Assembly (NCBI RefSeq): GCF_000346485.2
Contig: NZ_KQ976354.1
Location: forward strand, 10,622,341 to 10,686,340
DNA: 64,000 bases
Origin: Scytonema hofmannii PCC 7110
GTDB lineage: Bacteria > Cyanobacteriota > Cyanobacteriia > Cyanobacteriales > Nostocaceae
Direction of reading: 5' to 3'
The notes below the pieces were generated by a model that saw only the letters and a program-made list of their open reading frames with translations, was not told the origin of the DNA and ran no database searches. The position numbers and the translations under genes were made by a program. Positions within the stretch are counted from its first letter, which is position 1, and each line of letters opens with the position of its first letter. Of the stretch, positions 1-8,707 are shown piece by piece.

Positions 1-1077
1 AGAGCAGGTGTTCGACGTTCTAGAAGGTCAAGAAGACTTCGCTATCGCCAAAAGAGATTTGACCGGAAAAGACCAGATGGCTGGCTAGCACCGTCTTTAA
101 GACACAGATTGTTAACCACTGAAACTTGGATAAAAAGGTTACTGAAATTAGCACCAATTAAATCCATTGCAATTGAATCGGTTAAATTCGACTTGCAAAA
201 AATGGAGACACCAGACATAGAAGGCATTGAATACCAGCAGGGGACACTATGGGGTTACACCTTACGCGAAGCACTTCTAGAACACTGGGGTAGAAAGTGT
301 GTTTATTGCGGTAAGACAGACGTTCCCTTACAGATAGAACATATTAATGCACGAAGTAAAGGTGGTAGTGACCGATTTTCAAATCTCACATTATCTTGCG
401 AGAAATGTAACCAAAAAAAAGGAAATAAATCAGTAGAACAATTTCTTAAAGCTCAACCGGAAATCCTCAAAAAAATTAAATCGCATCAGAAAAAGTCATT
501 AAGTGATGCTGCTGCTGTTAACTCTACCCGTAAAGCCATATTTGAAATGGCGCATCAATTCGGATTACCAGTTATCAGTGGGAATGGTGCATCTACAAAG
601 ATGATTCGGATTAAAAGTGGATTGCCAAAAGCTCACTGGATTGATAGTGCTTGTGTAGGAACATCAGAAATAGTTAAATTGTGTATCTATCAACCATTGC
701 GCGTTACTTGCAAAGGACACGGTACAAGACAAGTACAAAGAATGAATGCTAAAGGCTTTCCCGCCATAGCCAGCATTAAAAAGAATCCCATTACTGGTAA
801 AAAAGAAGTTAAGCTAGTAGCCAAAAATCAGAAATATACTCATGCGACAGCTGGTGACTATGTGATTTGCAATTTGCTGAAAGATCGGAAACACATTAAA
901 GCGGGAATTTATCGAGCTAGAATTAAAACTCCAACTCAAAAAGGGGTAGAAGTGCTAATTAGCGATCATCGGATTGCTGTAGATCGACACTACATTAAAC
1001 TAATTCACCGCTCTGACGGTTATGAATACAGTTTTACTACGATTGACCAAGATTTACTACGTTTTAGCGCTATTTGA
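1..1077 (+). CDS. iscB: IscB-type RNA-guided HNH/RuvC endonuclease, 5' end cut by window edge
   Basis: The reading frame is open from base 1, so the gene begins before the window; an internal TTG at 109 is not a true start. The first codons give an arginine-rich bridge helix (RRSRRLRYRQKRFD, then RPDGWLAPSLRHR) as in IscB, the transposon-encoded relative of Cas9. RuvC-II follows (IAIESVKFDLQ, with the Glu). Next is an HNH domain with two zinc-knuckle CxxC pairs (CVYCG, CEKCN) and IEH, then RuvC-III (HWIDSACVG, with the Asp). All catalytic residues in the visible part are intact. The PLMP domain and RuvC-I (roughly 70-80 residues in the family) lie outside, as would the guide omega-RNA, usually just upstream of the ORF. 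Family members cut DNA under omega-RNA guidance and travel with IS200/IS605-type elements. No tnpA is visible downstream. Family assignment is firm; activity is inferred. Confidence 0.9.
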   Translation, partial: RAGVRRSRRSRRLRYRQKRFDRKRPDGWLAPSLRHRLLTTETWIKRLLKLAPIKSIAIESVKFDLQKMETPDIEGIEYQQGTLWGYTLREALLEHWGRKCVYCGKTDVPLQIEHINARSKGGSDRFSNLTLSCEKCNQKKGNKSVEQFLKAQPEILKKIKSHQKKSLSDAAAVNSTRKAIFEMAHQFGLPVISGNGASTKMIRIKSGLPKAHWIDSACVGTSEIVKLCIYQPLRVTCKGHGTRQVQRMNAKGFPAIASIKKNPITGKKEVKLVAKNQKYTHATAGDYVICNLLKDRKHIKAGIYRARIKTPTQKGVEVLISDHRIAVDRHYIKLIHRSDGYEYSFTTIDQDLLRFSAI

Positions 1078-1262
1078 TAACATGACAAGTGAAGCTTCGT
1101 TGTAATGTATGTGGTGCAATAATTTACTTTCCCAGTTGAGACTCTTTATTTTTGTTATGGCTTAAGCCGAATGCTGTTTCTAAAGAAATATAAAGACAGC
1201 AAACTCAGGCGATCGCTTCAAATGAAGATTGATTTTGAAGCAATATAGTAGTCATCTCAAAA

Positions 1263-1961
1263 ATGAAAACCGATATCTTTAAGTGGGTTGTCATCTGTGC
1301 TTTGTGTGCTTTCCTAACAACTTCGCTCCCCGCCTTTGGTCAGGTTAAGAGCACACAGAATTCCTTTACAAACGAAGCTCTCAAAATCCCAACCGCAAAG
1401 GCGTTTCCCAATTTTCCCTTGGTATACTTTGGATCGGGAAGGTTTAAGGAGGTCGGCAATCCCCAAAATCAATTGGTGTCTACGTATGAGTTTGATATAA
1501 AGCAGGGCGTCAACCGCGAACTCGCCTACTATATTGACAAGGAGATTCTGATCTACAACGTATATGACCTCGACCCATCTGATGGTAAAGACCCAGATAA
1601 AGAGTACTTCATCCAAAAAGATCCGAACACCGGGGTGACTACCTGTACTCTCAACCCCTTACCACTGCCTAATGTCTTTAGTCGCGACTGGTGGTTAGCC
1701 AACAACATGGTTTACAAGGGCACAACTACCATCAACGGGTTCGCTGTTGATTGCTGGACGGGCGTTATTCCCGGAACGGAAATACCCAGTCGGTTCTGCA
1801 ATCGCGCCGACAAATACCCCGAGTTTGCTCCTATTCTCAAGAAAATCGGAACCTTCGAGTTCTACGATCACTATGGCGAGTCTAGGGAGGACTTCCGCTA
1901 CCCCACAGACTTTTTCAAGGTGCCGGAACTTTGCGATGCCAACAGCCAACAACATTCTTGA
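1263..1961 (+). CDS. Secreted protein of unknown function
   Basis: This 232-residue protein has a clear Sec signal peptide: a short basic start (MKTDIFK), a hydrophobic core and a plausible cleavage after AFG, about residue 26. The mature part is rich in aromatic residues and Pro, with three spaced Cys (TTCTLN, AVDCWTG, RFCNR) that could form disulfides outside the cytoplasm. The central block NMVYKGTTTINGFAVDCWTG slightly resembles the beta-sheet core of ependymin/LolA-like extracellular proteins, but this is only an impression and no function is claimed. It ends 115 bp before a cytokinin-dehydrogenase-like gene on the same strand, so the two may be cotranscribed. A HIP1 octamer lies in the gap between them. 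Confidence 0.7.
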   Translation: MKTDIFKWVVICALCAFLTTSLPAFGQVKSTQNSFTNEALKIPTAKAFPNFPLVYFGSGRFKEVGNPQNQLVSTYEFDIKQGVNRELAYYIDKEILIYNVYDLDPSDGKDPDKEYFIQKDPNTGVTTCTLNPLPLPNVFSRDWWLANNMVYKGTTTINGFAVDCWTGVIPGTEIPSRFCNRADKYPEFAPILKKIGTFEFYDHYGESREDFRYPTDFFKVPELCDANSQQHS

Positions 1962-2076
1962 TTTTCTAAGCAACCAAGCGCGAGCGATCGCCTTAAAGCA
2001 AAAACAGCACGAATAATGCCTATAGCAGTGACGACTCCACATTCATGCTTGGTTTACCCATGACAACTATATTCTT

Positions 2077-3528
2077 ATGAAGAACAATATCTCGCGTCGC
2101 AATACTTTGCAAGGTTTGATTGCTAGTGCTGTTATCGTTAAATTTGATACAGTTAATCGTTCCTGGGCAACATCTGCTAACGCTATAGACTCGTTTGTCA
2201 ACCTACCGCCTTTAGATGGAGTACTTTACACTGATGATGCCACACGCGCAAATGCGAGTGATGATTTTGGTCACCTAGTGCATCGTCACCCAAAAGCCGT
2301 ACTTCAACCAGGTTCGATTGATGATATCGTCAACATTATCAGATTTGCTCGTACTCACAGCCTTAAGATTGCCGCACGCGGTCAGGGTCACTCCTGCTAC
2401 GGTCAGGCACAAGTAGAAGAGGGTGTAATCATTGATATGAGTACACTAAACACAATCCATTCTATTAGTGCAAAACAAGCTGTTGTTGATGCTGGGATAG
2501 TATGGAGTCAGCTATTGCAAGCAACGCTACAGCAACAATTGACACCACCAGTCCTCACTGATTACACCGAACTGTCGATTGGAGGAACCTTGTCAGTAGG
2601 CGGCATTGGCGGCGCGAGCCATCGCTATGGCGTACAGGTTGATAATGTGCTATCTCTTCAGGTTGTGACAGGTGAGGGTAAGCTAGAAACTTGTTCTCCC
2701 GATCAAAACCGCGATTTATTTGAAGCAGTACTAGCCGGTTTGGGTCAGTGTGGAATTATAGTACGGGCGACAATTCGGCTAATCGAAGCCTTCACCCATG
2801 CCCGTGTGTTTCTTTTGTATTACGATGATTTGACTACATTGATTCATGACCAACGCTTACTAATTACTGAAGAACGGTTTAACTATGTAGAAGGTCAGGT
2901 AGTATCTGATCCTAATGGAGGATGGCGTTATATGTTAGAAGCGGCTAGCTTTTACACCCCACCTAATGAGCCAGACAACACCAGTTTACTGGCTTCTTTG
3001 AGCTATACTCCGGGTACAGAACAAATAGAAGACAAATCTTACTTCGACTTTCTTAACCGTTTGGCAGAAACTGTTGCTTACCTCAAATCCATCAACATTT
3101 GGTCTAACCCTCATCCTTGGATTAATCTCTTCGTACCGAGCACAGCCGTTGAGCAATATGTTGGCGAGATTGTTTCTACTTTGACACTGGTTGATACAGG
3201 AAATGGTCCAGTTCTGCTGTACCCTGTCAAAACTGATCGTTTCAAGCTGCCTTTATTTCGGACACCTAACGAGCAGGTTGTGTTTCTCTTTGCTATTCTA
3301 AGGACTGCACCGCTTGATGATGCTACAGTTCGCAAAATGCTTGATGACAATCGAAGATTTTTTGAGAAAAACCGCGATATTGGCGGTACTCGCTATCCCG
3401 TAGACGCTATTAAATTTTCTGACTCGGATTGGCAACAGCATTTTGGTTCAGCCTGGAGCAGATTGATAAATGCCAAGCGACGTTACGATCCTGACAATTT
3501 GCTGACTCCCGGTCAGGGTATTTTTTAA
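2077..3528 (+). CDS. Cytokinin dehydrogenase-like FAD-linked oxidase
   Basis: A 483-residue flavoprotein of the VAO/PCMH family. The N-terminus carries a twin-arginine-like signal (ISRRNTLQGLIASAVIV), which suggests export in folded form. The FAD-binding half includes RGQGHSCYGQAQ, where His105 in GHS is the position that holds FAD covalently in plant cytokinin dehydrogenases, then GGTLSVGGIGG and GLGQCGIIVRATI. The C-terminus ends YDPDNLLTPGQGIF, matching the CKX-type ending. These motifs together fit cytokinin dehydrogenase better than a generic berberine-bridge oxidase. Such an enzyme would oxidatively remove the side chain of isoprenoid cytokinins. Length is near the plant enzyme's. A related substrate cannot be excluded from sequence alone. 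The upstream neighbour is a secreted protein; the downstream neighbour is on the other strand. Confidence 0.8.
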   Translation: MKNNISRRNTLQGLIASAVIVKFDTVNRSWATSANAIDSFVNLPPLDGVLYTDDATRANASDDFGHLVHRHPKAVLQPGSIDDIVNIIRFARTHSLKIAARGQGHSCYGQAQVEEGVIIDMSTLNTIHSISAKQAVVDAGIVWSQLLQATLQQQLTPPVLTDYTELSIGGTLSVGGIGGASHRYGVQVDNVLSLQVVTGEGKLETCSPDQNRDLFEAVLAGLGQCGIIVRATIRLIEAFTHARVFLLYYDDLTTLIHDQRLLITEERFNYVEGQVVSDPNGGWRYMLEAASFYTPPNEPDNTSLLASLSYTPGTEQIEDKSYFDFLNRLAETVAYLKSINIWSNPHPWINLFVPSTAVEQYVGEIVSTLTLVDTGNGPVLLYPVKTDRFKLPLFRTPNEQVVFLFAILRTAPLDDATVRKMLDDNRRFFEKNRDIGGTRYPVDAIKFSDSDWQQHFGSAWSRLINAKRRYDPDNLLTPGQGIF

Positions 3529-3634
3529 AACTTTGTTCTAAGTGCTTGCCTGGATGCTATTCGTTCTAAACCTTTTCTATCCAAGATTTTTAGCCTAGAA
3601 TTAGTTAAAAAAATAGTACGGCAGATCTAACTCC

Positions 3635-4936
3635 TTATTCAAATTCCTTCACTGTAGCTGGGGGTGAGGCATTGCGATTTTCAGGAGAAAGATTTCGCTC
3701 ATACCAACTCATAAGTGGAGTGGCGCTGATGCCATGCACAATGACAGAAACTACTATCGTAGTGTAGGTAATCCAACCGATTTGCTCGCCAAGACTGTTT
3801 TTCAAACCGTTACCATATGCGTAGGCAAGATAGTATAAAGAGCCTACACCCCGAATACCAAACCAGCCAAATAACCAACGGGTTCCTGGATGCATTTTTC
3901 TATGGTGCCGATGTCCAGAAGGTTTACCAATTGTACTTATCCAAGCACCCACTGGTCGAATGACAAAGAACAGTAAAGCTATTACTAATAATGATTGGGT
4001 AGCATAATTCAGCATTGGTTTAAATAACAAAATTGAACCTAAAACTAAAATTGTGCCAATCTCTAAAAGCTTTTCAACTCGCTCTATAAATTCCAATTTG
4101 GCCAGAGATTTTTCTGAATTTCTATAACTTCTTTGAAAAATTAACCCGGCAACAAACACTGCAAGAAATCCATAACCATTGACAAATTCTGTTAGTGAAT
4201 ACGTGACAAAAATTGTCCCAAAAGCAATAAAATCTTCCATTAATGCATCAGCAGGTCGTTGTCTTTGAATTTTTTTATCAATCCAAACGATCGCTTTAGC
4301 GACAAGAATACCCATAGCTATGGCAGCAGCGATCGCCCAAATTAAATCAACAGCAACCCATTGTTTAAACCAGTTTTCCCAGTTCTTATCTTTTAAAGCA
4401 TAAAGACCAAAATAAACAAAAGGAAAGGCTAAGGCATCATTTAACCCGCCCTCTGATGTTAAACCAAAACGTAACTCATCTTGGTCATTAACATCAGTCA
4501 ATTGCACTTCTGAAGCCAATACAGGGTCAGTGGGGGCAAGAATTGCTCCTAGTAAAATTGCCCCTCCCCAATCCATACCTAAAAAAACTTTCCCGACAAT
4601 AGCAAGCCCAAAAATTGAAATTGGCATTAAAAATCCAATGAGTCGTGCTGTAATATCCCAAGCCCCTATTTTGAGGGGACGCACAATTTTTAAACCGCAA
4701 CTAAATACAGAGATAATCACTACAAACTCTGTTAGCCGTTCCAACAATTCGGCGTTGAAAACTCCTTCACGGCGCAATTGAATGAGCTTAAAGCCGTAAG
4801 GACCAAGAAGAATACCAACTAAGAGATAGATCAGAGCAAAAGAAAGCGGTAAGCGTGAAATCCAGCCAGACAGTAAGGTAACTACTAGTAACAGTAGACC
4901 TATAATAAATAGATCAATAATATAAATATCTACCAT
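3635..4936 (-). CDS. CPA1-family Na+(K+)/H+ antiporter
   Basis: A 433-residue polytopic membrane protein with about twelve hydrophobic segments. CPA1/NhaP hallmarks are present: ILAPTDPVLAS in the fifth-sixth helix region and SEGGLNDALAFP, whose Asp residues form the cation/proton site in the family. The protein lacks a long C-terminal cytoplasmic regulatory domain, ending in a short basic/proline-rich tail (NRNASPPATVKEFE). It would exchange monovalent cations for protons across the plasma or thylakoid membrane, supporting pH and salt homeostasis; ion specificity cannot be read from sequence. It is convergent with the CKX-like gene and has no obvious operon partner. Confidence 0.87.
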   Translation of the reverse strand: MVDIYIIDLFIIGLLLLVVTLLSGWISRLPLSFALIYLLVGILLGPYGFKLIQLRREGVFNAELLERLTEFVVIISVFSCGLKIVRPLKIGAWDITARLIGFLMPISIFGLAIVGKVFLGMDWGGAILLGAILAPTDPVLASEVQLTDVNDQDELRFGLTSEGGLNDALAFPFVYFGLYALKDKNWENWFKQWVAVDLIWAIAAAIAMGILVAKAIVWIDKKIQRQRPADALMEDFIAFGTIFVTYSLTEFVNGYGFLAVFVAGLIFQRSYRNSEKSLAKLEFIERVEKLLEIGTILVLGSILLFKPMLNYATQSLLVIALLFFVIRPVGAWISTIGKPSGHRHHRKMHPGTRWLFGWFGIRGVGSLYYLAYAYGNGLKNSLGEQIGWITYTTIVVSVIVHGISATPLMSWYERNLSPENRNASPPATVKEFE

Positions 4937-5019
4937 AGAAATTTATATAAAAAATAGGGAGTTGCTATGAAAGTCTAGGGCGATAGCTTTTATTTCAACA
5001 TAACCTTGCGATAGATTTG

Positions 5020-5130
5020 TCAAAAATACTTTATACAGCGATCGCGGTTATTGTCTAAGCCATGACTGAAAATTAGCTGTATCTCTTGTTGAGTAAGAAC
5101 TTTGGCTCGACCGTGCCGATTGATTTTCAT
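5020..5130 (-). pseudogene. N-terminal scrap of a tyrosine recombinase/integrase
   Basis: Read on the minus strand from an ATG at 5130, the frame gives MKINRHGRAKVLTQQEIQLI and runs 36 codons to a stop. This start resembles cyanobacterial phage-integrase-family proteins, where the block precedes a text like L..GL.N.RDR and the catalytic domain. Here the similarity stops after NNRDRC and the catalytic domain is absent. I read it as a remnant. The rest of the 343-bp gap between the antiporter and the EF-hand gene shows no other gene; a HIP1 octamer lies near 5039. Confidence 0.45.
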
Positions 5131-5279
5131 TGTCCCAACTGTAGACCCTGTATCACAGCCTACACCCGATCTAAGACCCAGCGATCCCCGTTTCTACGTC
5201 TAAGGATATAAGTTTGTTGTGTTGAATTTTGAGATATTAATGAGATATTAAATTGAAAAATTAATTCAGATAGAAACTT

Positions 5280-5513
5280 ATGGCAACCGAGCAAGAGCTT
5301 CAATCTCTTTTTAATACCTTAGATCGCGATCTAGACGGCAAAGTCTCCATTAATGAGCTTTTTTTAAGTCCTGGCTTAAGTGCAATCATCTCATCAGAAA
5401 CAAATACCAGTAGCCCCCAGGAGTTACTAGTAAGGTATGATTCAGACGAAGACGGTAGTATTACCTTTGAAGAGTTAAAGGAAGCAGTTGAGAAAGCAAA
5501 TAATTTAACCTAG
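5280..5513 (+). CDS. Small two-EF-hand Ca2+-binding protein (CSE-like)
   Basis: A 77-residue acidic cytoplasmic protein consisting of two EF-hands. Loop 1 is D15 to E26 (DRDLDGKVSINE) and loop 2 is D54 to E65 (DSDEDGSITFEE). Both have the canonical Asp/Asn/Ser ligands at positions 1, 3 and 5, Gly at 6 and Glu at 12, so both should bind Ca2+. Size and architecture match the CSE calcium-sensor family described from filamentous cyanobacteria such as Anabaena, linked there to Ca2+ signalling and photosynthesis; orthology is inferred. There is no signal peptide. The Shine-Dalgarno is weak and the gene stands alone. Confidence 0.82.
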   Translation: MATEQELQSLFNTLDRDLDGKVSINELFLSPGLSAIISSETNTSSPQELLVRYDSDEDGSITFEELKEAVEKANNLT

Positions 5514-5602
5514 CAGTCAAAAAACCCAATACCCAAAATCCCTCTCTAGCCCACGCTTTGAGGGATTTGCAATTTCTAGGTCATTGGCGACTCGCTAGCC
5601 CT

Positions 5603-6134
5603 TCAGGATGACCTTGGAGGTGAAAGGCTGGCTGTAGGCGATTGTGGGGGAGAGGAGCGATAAGCACTCTTTCGCGTCATTTCGATTGCCCTTCGCGGTA
5701 TCATCTCCGGTATAGATGGCGCGGGAATCCCGGTACTATCTACCAGAATTACACTTCTGACTTTTTCACCGAACAAATGTAGATAAAGTAATGGCAATAC
5801 CGCCACCAAATGAGTGTCCTACTACATGAAATTGTTGTAAATCCAAAACTTCCAGAAATGAAAGGAGAAATTTGCTATAGCTAACGTAATCGGGAATTAG
5901 CTCAGAGTAAGTCGATCTCCCAAAACTGGGCAAGTCAGGAGCAATTATGGTATGATAAAGTGCTAGTAGTTTCAGTACTTCAGTATAAGGCTCAGTCGAA
6001 ATTCCCCATCCGTGTAGAAATAGGATGGGGATTGAACTCGACTCCAACCTACTTTGCTGATAAAAAATAGTGCAATCTTGTAAATCAACCCGATGATTAG
6101 TTAATTGGGATTTCAAAACCACAACCTCATTCAC
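5603..6134 (-). pseudogene. Alpha/beta-hydrolase, frameshifted and 3'-truncated
   Basis: The first part (minus strand from 6134) has the alpha/beta-hydrolase fold start: ILFLHGWGISTEPY (oxyanion HGW), PDLPSFGRS and the nucleophile elbow VGHSFGGGIAI. The frame then closes with TFVR-stop near 5780. The continuation is found one frame over as LFGEKVRSVILVDSTGIP, the usual next strand of this fold. A frameshift or small deletion therefore lies around 5780-5800. Beyond EMIPRRAIEMT the second frame drifts into low-similarity sequence rich in repeat-like DNA (5580-5700), so the lid and the catalytic Asp and His are missing. A sequencing error could explain the frameshift but not the loss of the C-terminal half. 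Confidence 0.7.
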
Positions 6135-6619
6135 ACTTGACTCGATAAATCACTTAAGCGTGTTATATAACAGTAGCAAGCCTACAGGGTTGACGAACCT
6201 TTCTCAAGGATTATATAAGTCCTGTTAGGGAAGATATCGGTTTTTTTGACTAAAAAGAGGCGTCCACGCGTACAAAGTTATTTAGTGCGATCGGCTGGGT
6301 ACAGCTTGCGCCGAGTTGTTAATCTTTACTGTGTGCCTGTTTTTTCCCGATGTCTCCCCCTATTAAATCAGTGTGGGAGAGAATGTATTAATAATTACAT
6401 AAAAGCTTAATAATATATATGCCTAATGGTCGTATAACATCTACTGTCACTAAGTAAAACTAGGATTAAGTTCGTAATCTAAATTCAATTCCAGCCCTGC
6501 ACCTGCACCTGCACCTACTTTTGAACGCGTACCTCTTGTTGTAGGGCTTTTCTTTATTTAATGTTATCTAACTTAAAGATTAATCCATTCGGACGAGGTA
6601 GTTTTTTACAGAATTAGTA
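6135..6619. other. Intergenic, no gene seen
   Basis: AT-rich spacer between the broken hydrolase and a small ORF. It holds a triple hexamer (GCACCT x3, about 6498-6516) but no coding frame or RNA gene that I can support. Confidence 0.5.
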
Positions 6620-6841
6620 ATGAGTATACCGTGGTATGTGGCAGTACATTCCCACCCTTTAGCTAAAGGGAATTATTCTTACGCGATTGCTATCCATAAC
6701 ATATTAGAGCGCAACCCATTCCCCATTGCCGACTTTGACTCATGCCTGTTCGGCTATTACTCTACATCACTCCAAGCACTGAATGCCGCAGTTGAGGAAG
6801 CAAAGAAGAGAGCATCTGACTTTAGCAAAAACATCAAATAA
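6620..6841 (+). CDS. Small hypothetical protein
   Basis: A 73-residue soluble protein, unrecognised. It begins MSIPWYVAVHSHPLAKGNYS and ends in a lysine-rich helix (AAVEEAKKRASDFSKNIK). It lacks signal peptide, transmembrane segment or Cys pairs. A GAGG-like motif lies about 20 bases before the ATG, too far for a strong ribosome-binding site. Balanced composition, an amphipathic C-terminal helix and the absence of competing frames favour a real gene, but this could be a chance ORF. Confidence 0.45.
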   Translation: MSIPWYVAVHSHPLAKGNYSYAIAIHNILERNPFPIADFDSCLFGYYSTSLQALNAAVEEAKKRASDFSKNIK

Positions 6842-7429
6842 TTAGAAAGCCAATTACTCCTTTTCCGCCCGAAAACTACCTATTTAAATGAACCGCACAA
6901 GGGCGCAAAGAGCAAGGGAGAAAGAGGAAAAGAAATCGGTAATCTTATAGCGGTTCGAGAGTAACATCTTCCTCGCAATTTGTGTTTAAATTGAGTATTT
7001 CGTGATGTATTGCCAAATTGTCAAACGGGAGATTAATGAACAGTGGTGGCAAGAGTAAGGATGGTTCTTGCGTACTTAGCTTGACTCAAAAATATTAATT
7101 TGTGAGCCTTTTATATCCTTCTATATTTTTATTTTTAAGCTAAGAGATGCTATTTGATAAACCATCTTCCAAAAGTTGTATATGACCAACCAACTGACCC
7201 TTGACATTTGTGACCTGTTTCTAGCATTAAACTAGAGTATCCAAAGAGCCATTTTGTGTCATATTAGCTACGTAAGTGTTTAAAAATCTAGTGCTCACCA
7301 TGCAATTCAATAAATTAAGTACTCTTTTTTCGATCTCTATCTTAAGGTTAGTAAAAGAGAGAAACAAAGTAGGATAATGTTAAATACCAGTCTAGCTATT
7401 AATTTGTTTATCATTAGTAAAAAAATGCC
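6842..7429. other. Long AT-rich intergenic region
   Basis: About 590 bp without a supportable gene. It precedes the duplicated small-gene region and may hold its promoter; no sigma-70-type pair stood out clearly enough to report. Confidence 0.4.
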
Positions 7430-7654
7430 ATGTTTCTTCAAAACAAACAGACTGGTACCTTAGTAGAAATACGTGACTTAGAAGCACTGACCGCTCTTCT
7501 AAAAACGACTGTAGTTGCTCAAGGTCAGGCAGGGCAAGAGAAACAAGATCCAGAAGAATTTGAGCAACAGAATTTAGTTTTCCCTTCTGGTGAAAGTCTT
7601 CCATGCTGTTGGGTAGATGAAAACTATGAAACACTTGAAGGTTTAGATAACTAG
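7430..7654 (+). CDS. Small conserved protein, copy 1 of a local duplication
   Basis: A 74-residue protein starting MFLQNKQTGTLVEIRDLEAL and carrying the block LVFPSGESLPCCWVDENY. It is clearly paralogous to the gene at 9270-9476. Small cyanobacterial proteins with this layout are sometimes labelled acetyltransferase in annotations, but no acetyl-CoA fold fits in 74 residues and I assign no activity. It has no signal peptide or membrane segment. The duplication extends about 70 bp into the 3' flank (a GCTGAGGTTA.A..AGGAAATT block recurs after both copies). Its neighbours are a glycine-rich repeat protein and transaldolase debris, a mix I associate with stress-induced regions. Confidence 0.7.
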   Translation: MFLQNKQTGTLVEIRDLEALTALLKTTVVAQGQAGQEKQDPEEFEQQNLVFPSGESLPCCWVDENYETLEGLDN

Positions 7655-7687
7655 AATAACCTCAGTACAAACATTGTATTTATATAA

Positions 7688-7900
7688 TTGGCTGAGGTTA
7701 GACATAGGAAATTAAACTTCTATGGACGTGTTTACTTCCGTGATGCTCAAGGTCGTGCTAACTGGGTAACGCCGCTATCATAAGGCATTCGTGTTCCTGA
7801 ATCAGAAGTGCAACAATACCGTGATTTCCAAGGGTATAATAACAGTCCAACAGGGCGAGACTTGAGAGGTTTAGGTCAAGCTCCAGCACCAACATTTTAA
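7688..7900 (+). pseudogene. Remnant of a small protein with in-frame stop
   Basis: One frame reads FYGRVYFRDAQGRANWVTP, meets a TAA at 7781-7783, and continues in the same frame as VPESEVQQYRDFQGYNNSP to a TAA at 7898. The two halves look like one former gene broken by a nonsense codon, with no good start codon left. The YFRD.QGR.NWV pattern suggests a small beta-rich protein; the family is not recognised. A second short scrap before the transaldolase (8636-8704) ends ARVDENGNRIWW-stop and may come from a related sequence. Confidence 0.45.
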
Positions 7901-7977
7901 ATGGTGAGAATCCGTAAAAATGTGTAGCTACCACATTAGTCTAAAAATTTAGTGGCATTAAGCCTTAGGAGAAACAA

Positions 7978-8622
7978 ATGAATTTATTGGAAAGTATTTT
8001 CGGTGGTAATCGAGAAGCAGAAAATGACTACCGCAATTTTATTAATCGCTATGAGCAAGGTTCACCCTCTGAGGGATACACGGATGAGGAAGTCTTAGGT
8101 CGTTATCAGCAAGTATCCAGACAATTACCTCCAGACCTTTATCAAGAATCTGCACAAGAAGCTTTTAGCCGGATGTCACCACAAGAGCGAATGCAGTTTG
8201 GACAGTATTTTCAACAACAATCACGCTCTTCAAACTTGAATTTCCCCGATCTCAACCAAGATGGTATAGACGATCGTCTTCAAGACCCAAATTATCTTGC
8301 TCGAGCAACAGGTAGAATTCATCAACAACAACCAGATCTGCTCGGTCAAATCTTTGGAGGTGCGACAGGTGGTTTGATGGGTGGTCGAGGTAGTAACATT
8401 TTTGGCAATCCATTAGCGAAAGGCGCGATGGCTGGTATAGCTGCTCTTGCCATGAAAAAGCTGTTTGAAAGAGGGGGACAGGCAAATTATGGACAGTACG
8501 GTGATATCCGCCCAGCTAGCGAAGATCCCTATGGTGACCCGGCTGATTACGGACAATACGGTAACATCCGTCCAGCAAGTGAAGACCCCTATGGCGATCC
8601 TGCGGATCAACAGTACCGCTAG
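7978..8622 (+). CDS. Gly/Gln-rich hypothetical protein with C-terminal repeat
   Basis: A 214-residue protein with an excellent ribosome-binding site (TAGGAG, 8 bases before ATG). The N-terminal two thirds are polar and helical (DYRNFINRYEQGSPSEGYTD; SPQERMQFGQYFQQQS), followed by a glycine-zipper stretch (GQIFGGATGGLMGGRGSN) and a short hydrophobic helix (AKGAMAGIAALAMKKLF). The tail is two copies of a 20-residue unit with core GDIRPASEDPYGDPAD. It has no signal peptide. The architecture suggests membrane association or oligomerisation; the function is unknown. It lies between the two duplicated small genes, which suggests membership of the same accessory, possibly stress-related, cluster. 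Confidence 0.72.
   Translation: MNLLESIFGGNREAENDYRNFINRYEQGSPSEGYTDEEVLGRYQQVSRQLPPDLYQESAQEAFSRMSPQERMQFGQYFQQQSRSSNLNFPDLNQDGIDDRLQDPNYLARATGRIHQQQPDLLGQIFGGATGGLMGGRGSNIFGNPLAKGAMAGIAALAMKKLFERGGQANYGQYGDIRPASEDPYGDPADYGQYGNIRPASEDPYGDPADQQYR
8488..8607 (+). repeat. Two 60-bp in-frame tandem repeats
   Basis: Units 8488-8547 and 8548-8607 encode two near-identical 20-residue blocks. Most differences between the units are synonymous, so the duplication is old enough to have drifted while the protein was kept. Confidence 0.85.
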
Positions 8623-8707
8623 TAACGTCAACTAAGCAGAGGAAATATCTGATGTGATTCGCCAAGCACGAGTAGATGAGAACGGAAATCGAATTTGGTG
8701 GTAAGAG

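Noticed and set aside
109-1077. A complete 322-residue HNH protein starting at TTG 109
   Set aside because: The frame is open upstream to base 1 and encodes the IscB bridge helix there, so 109 is internal.
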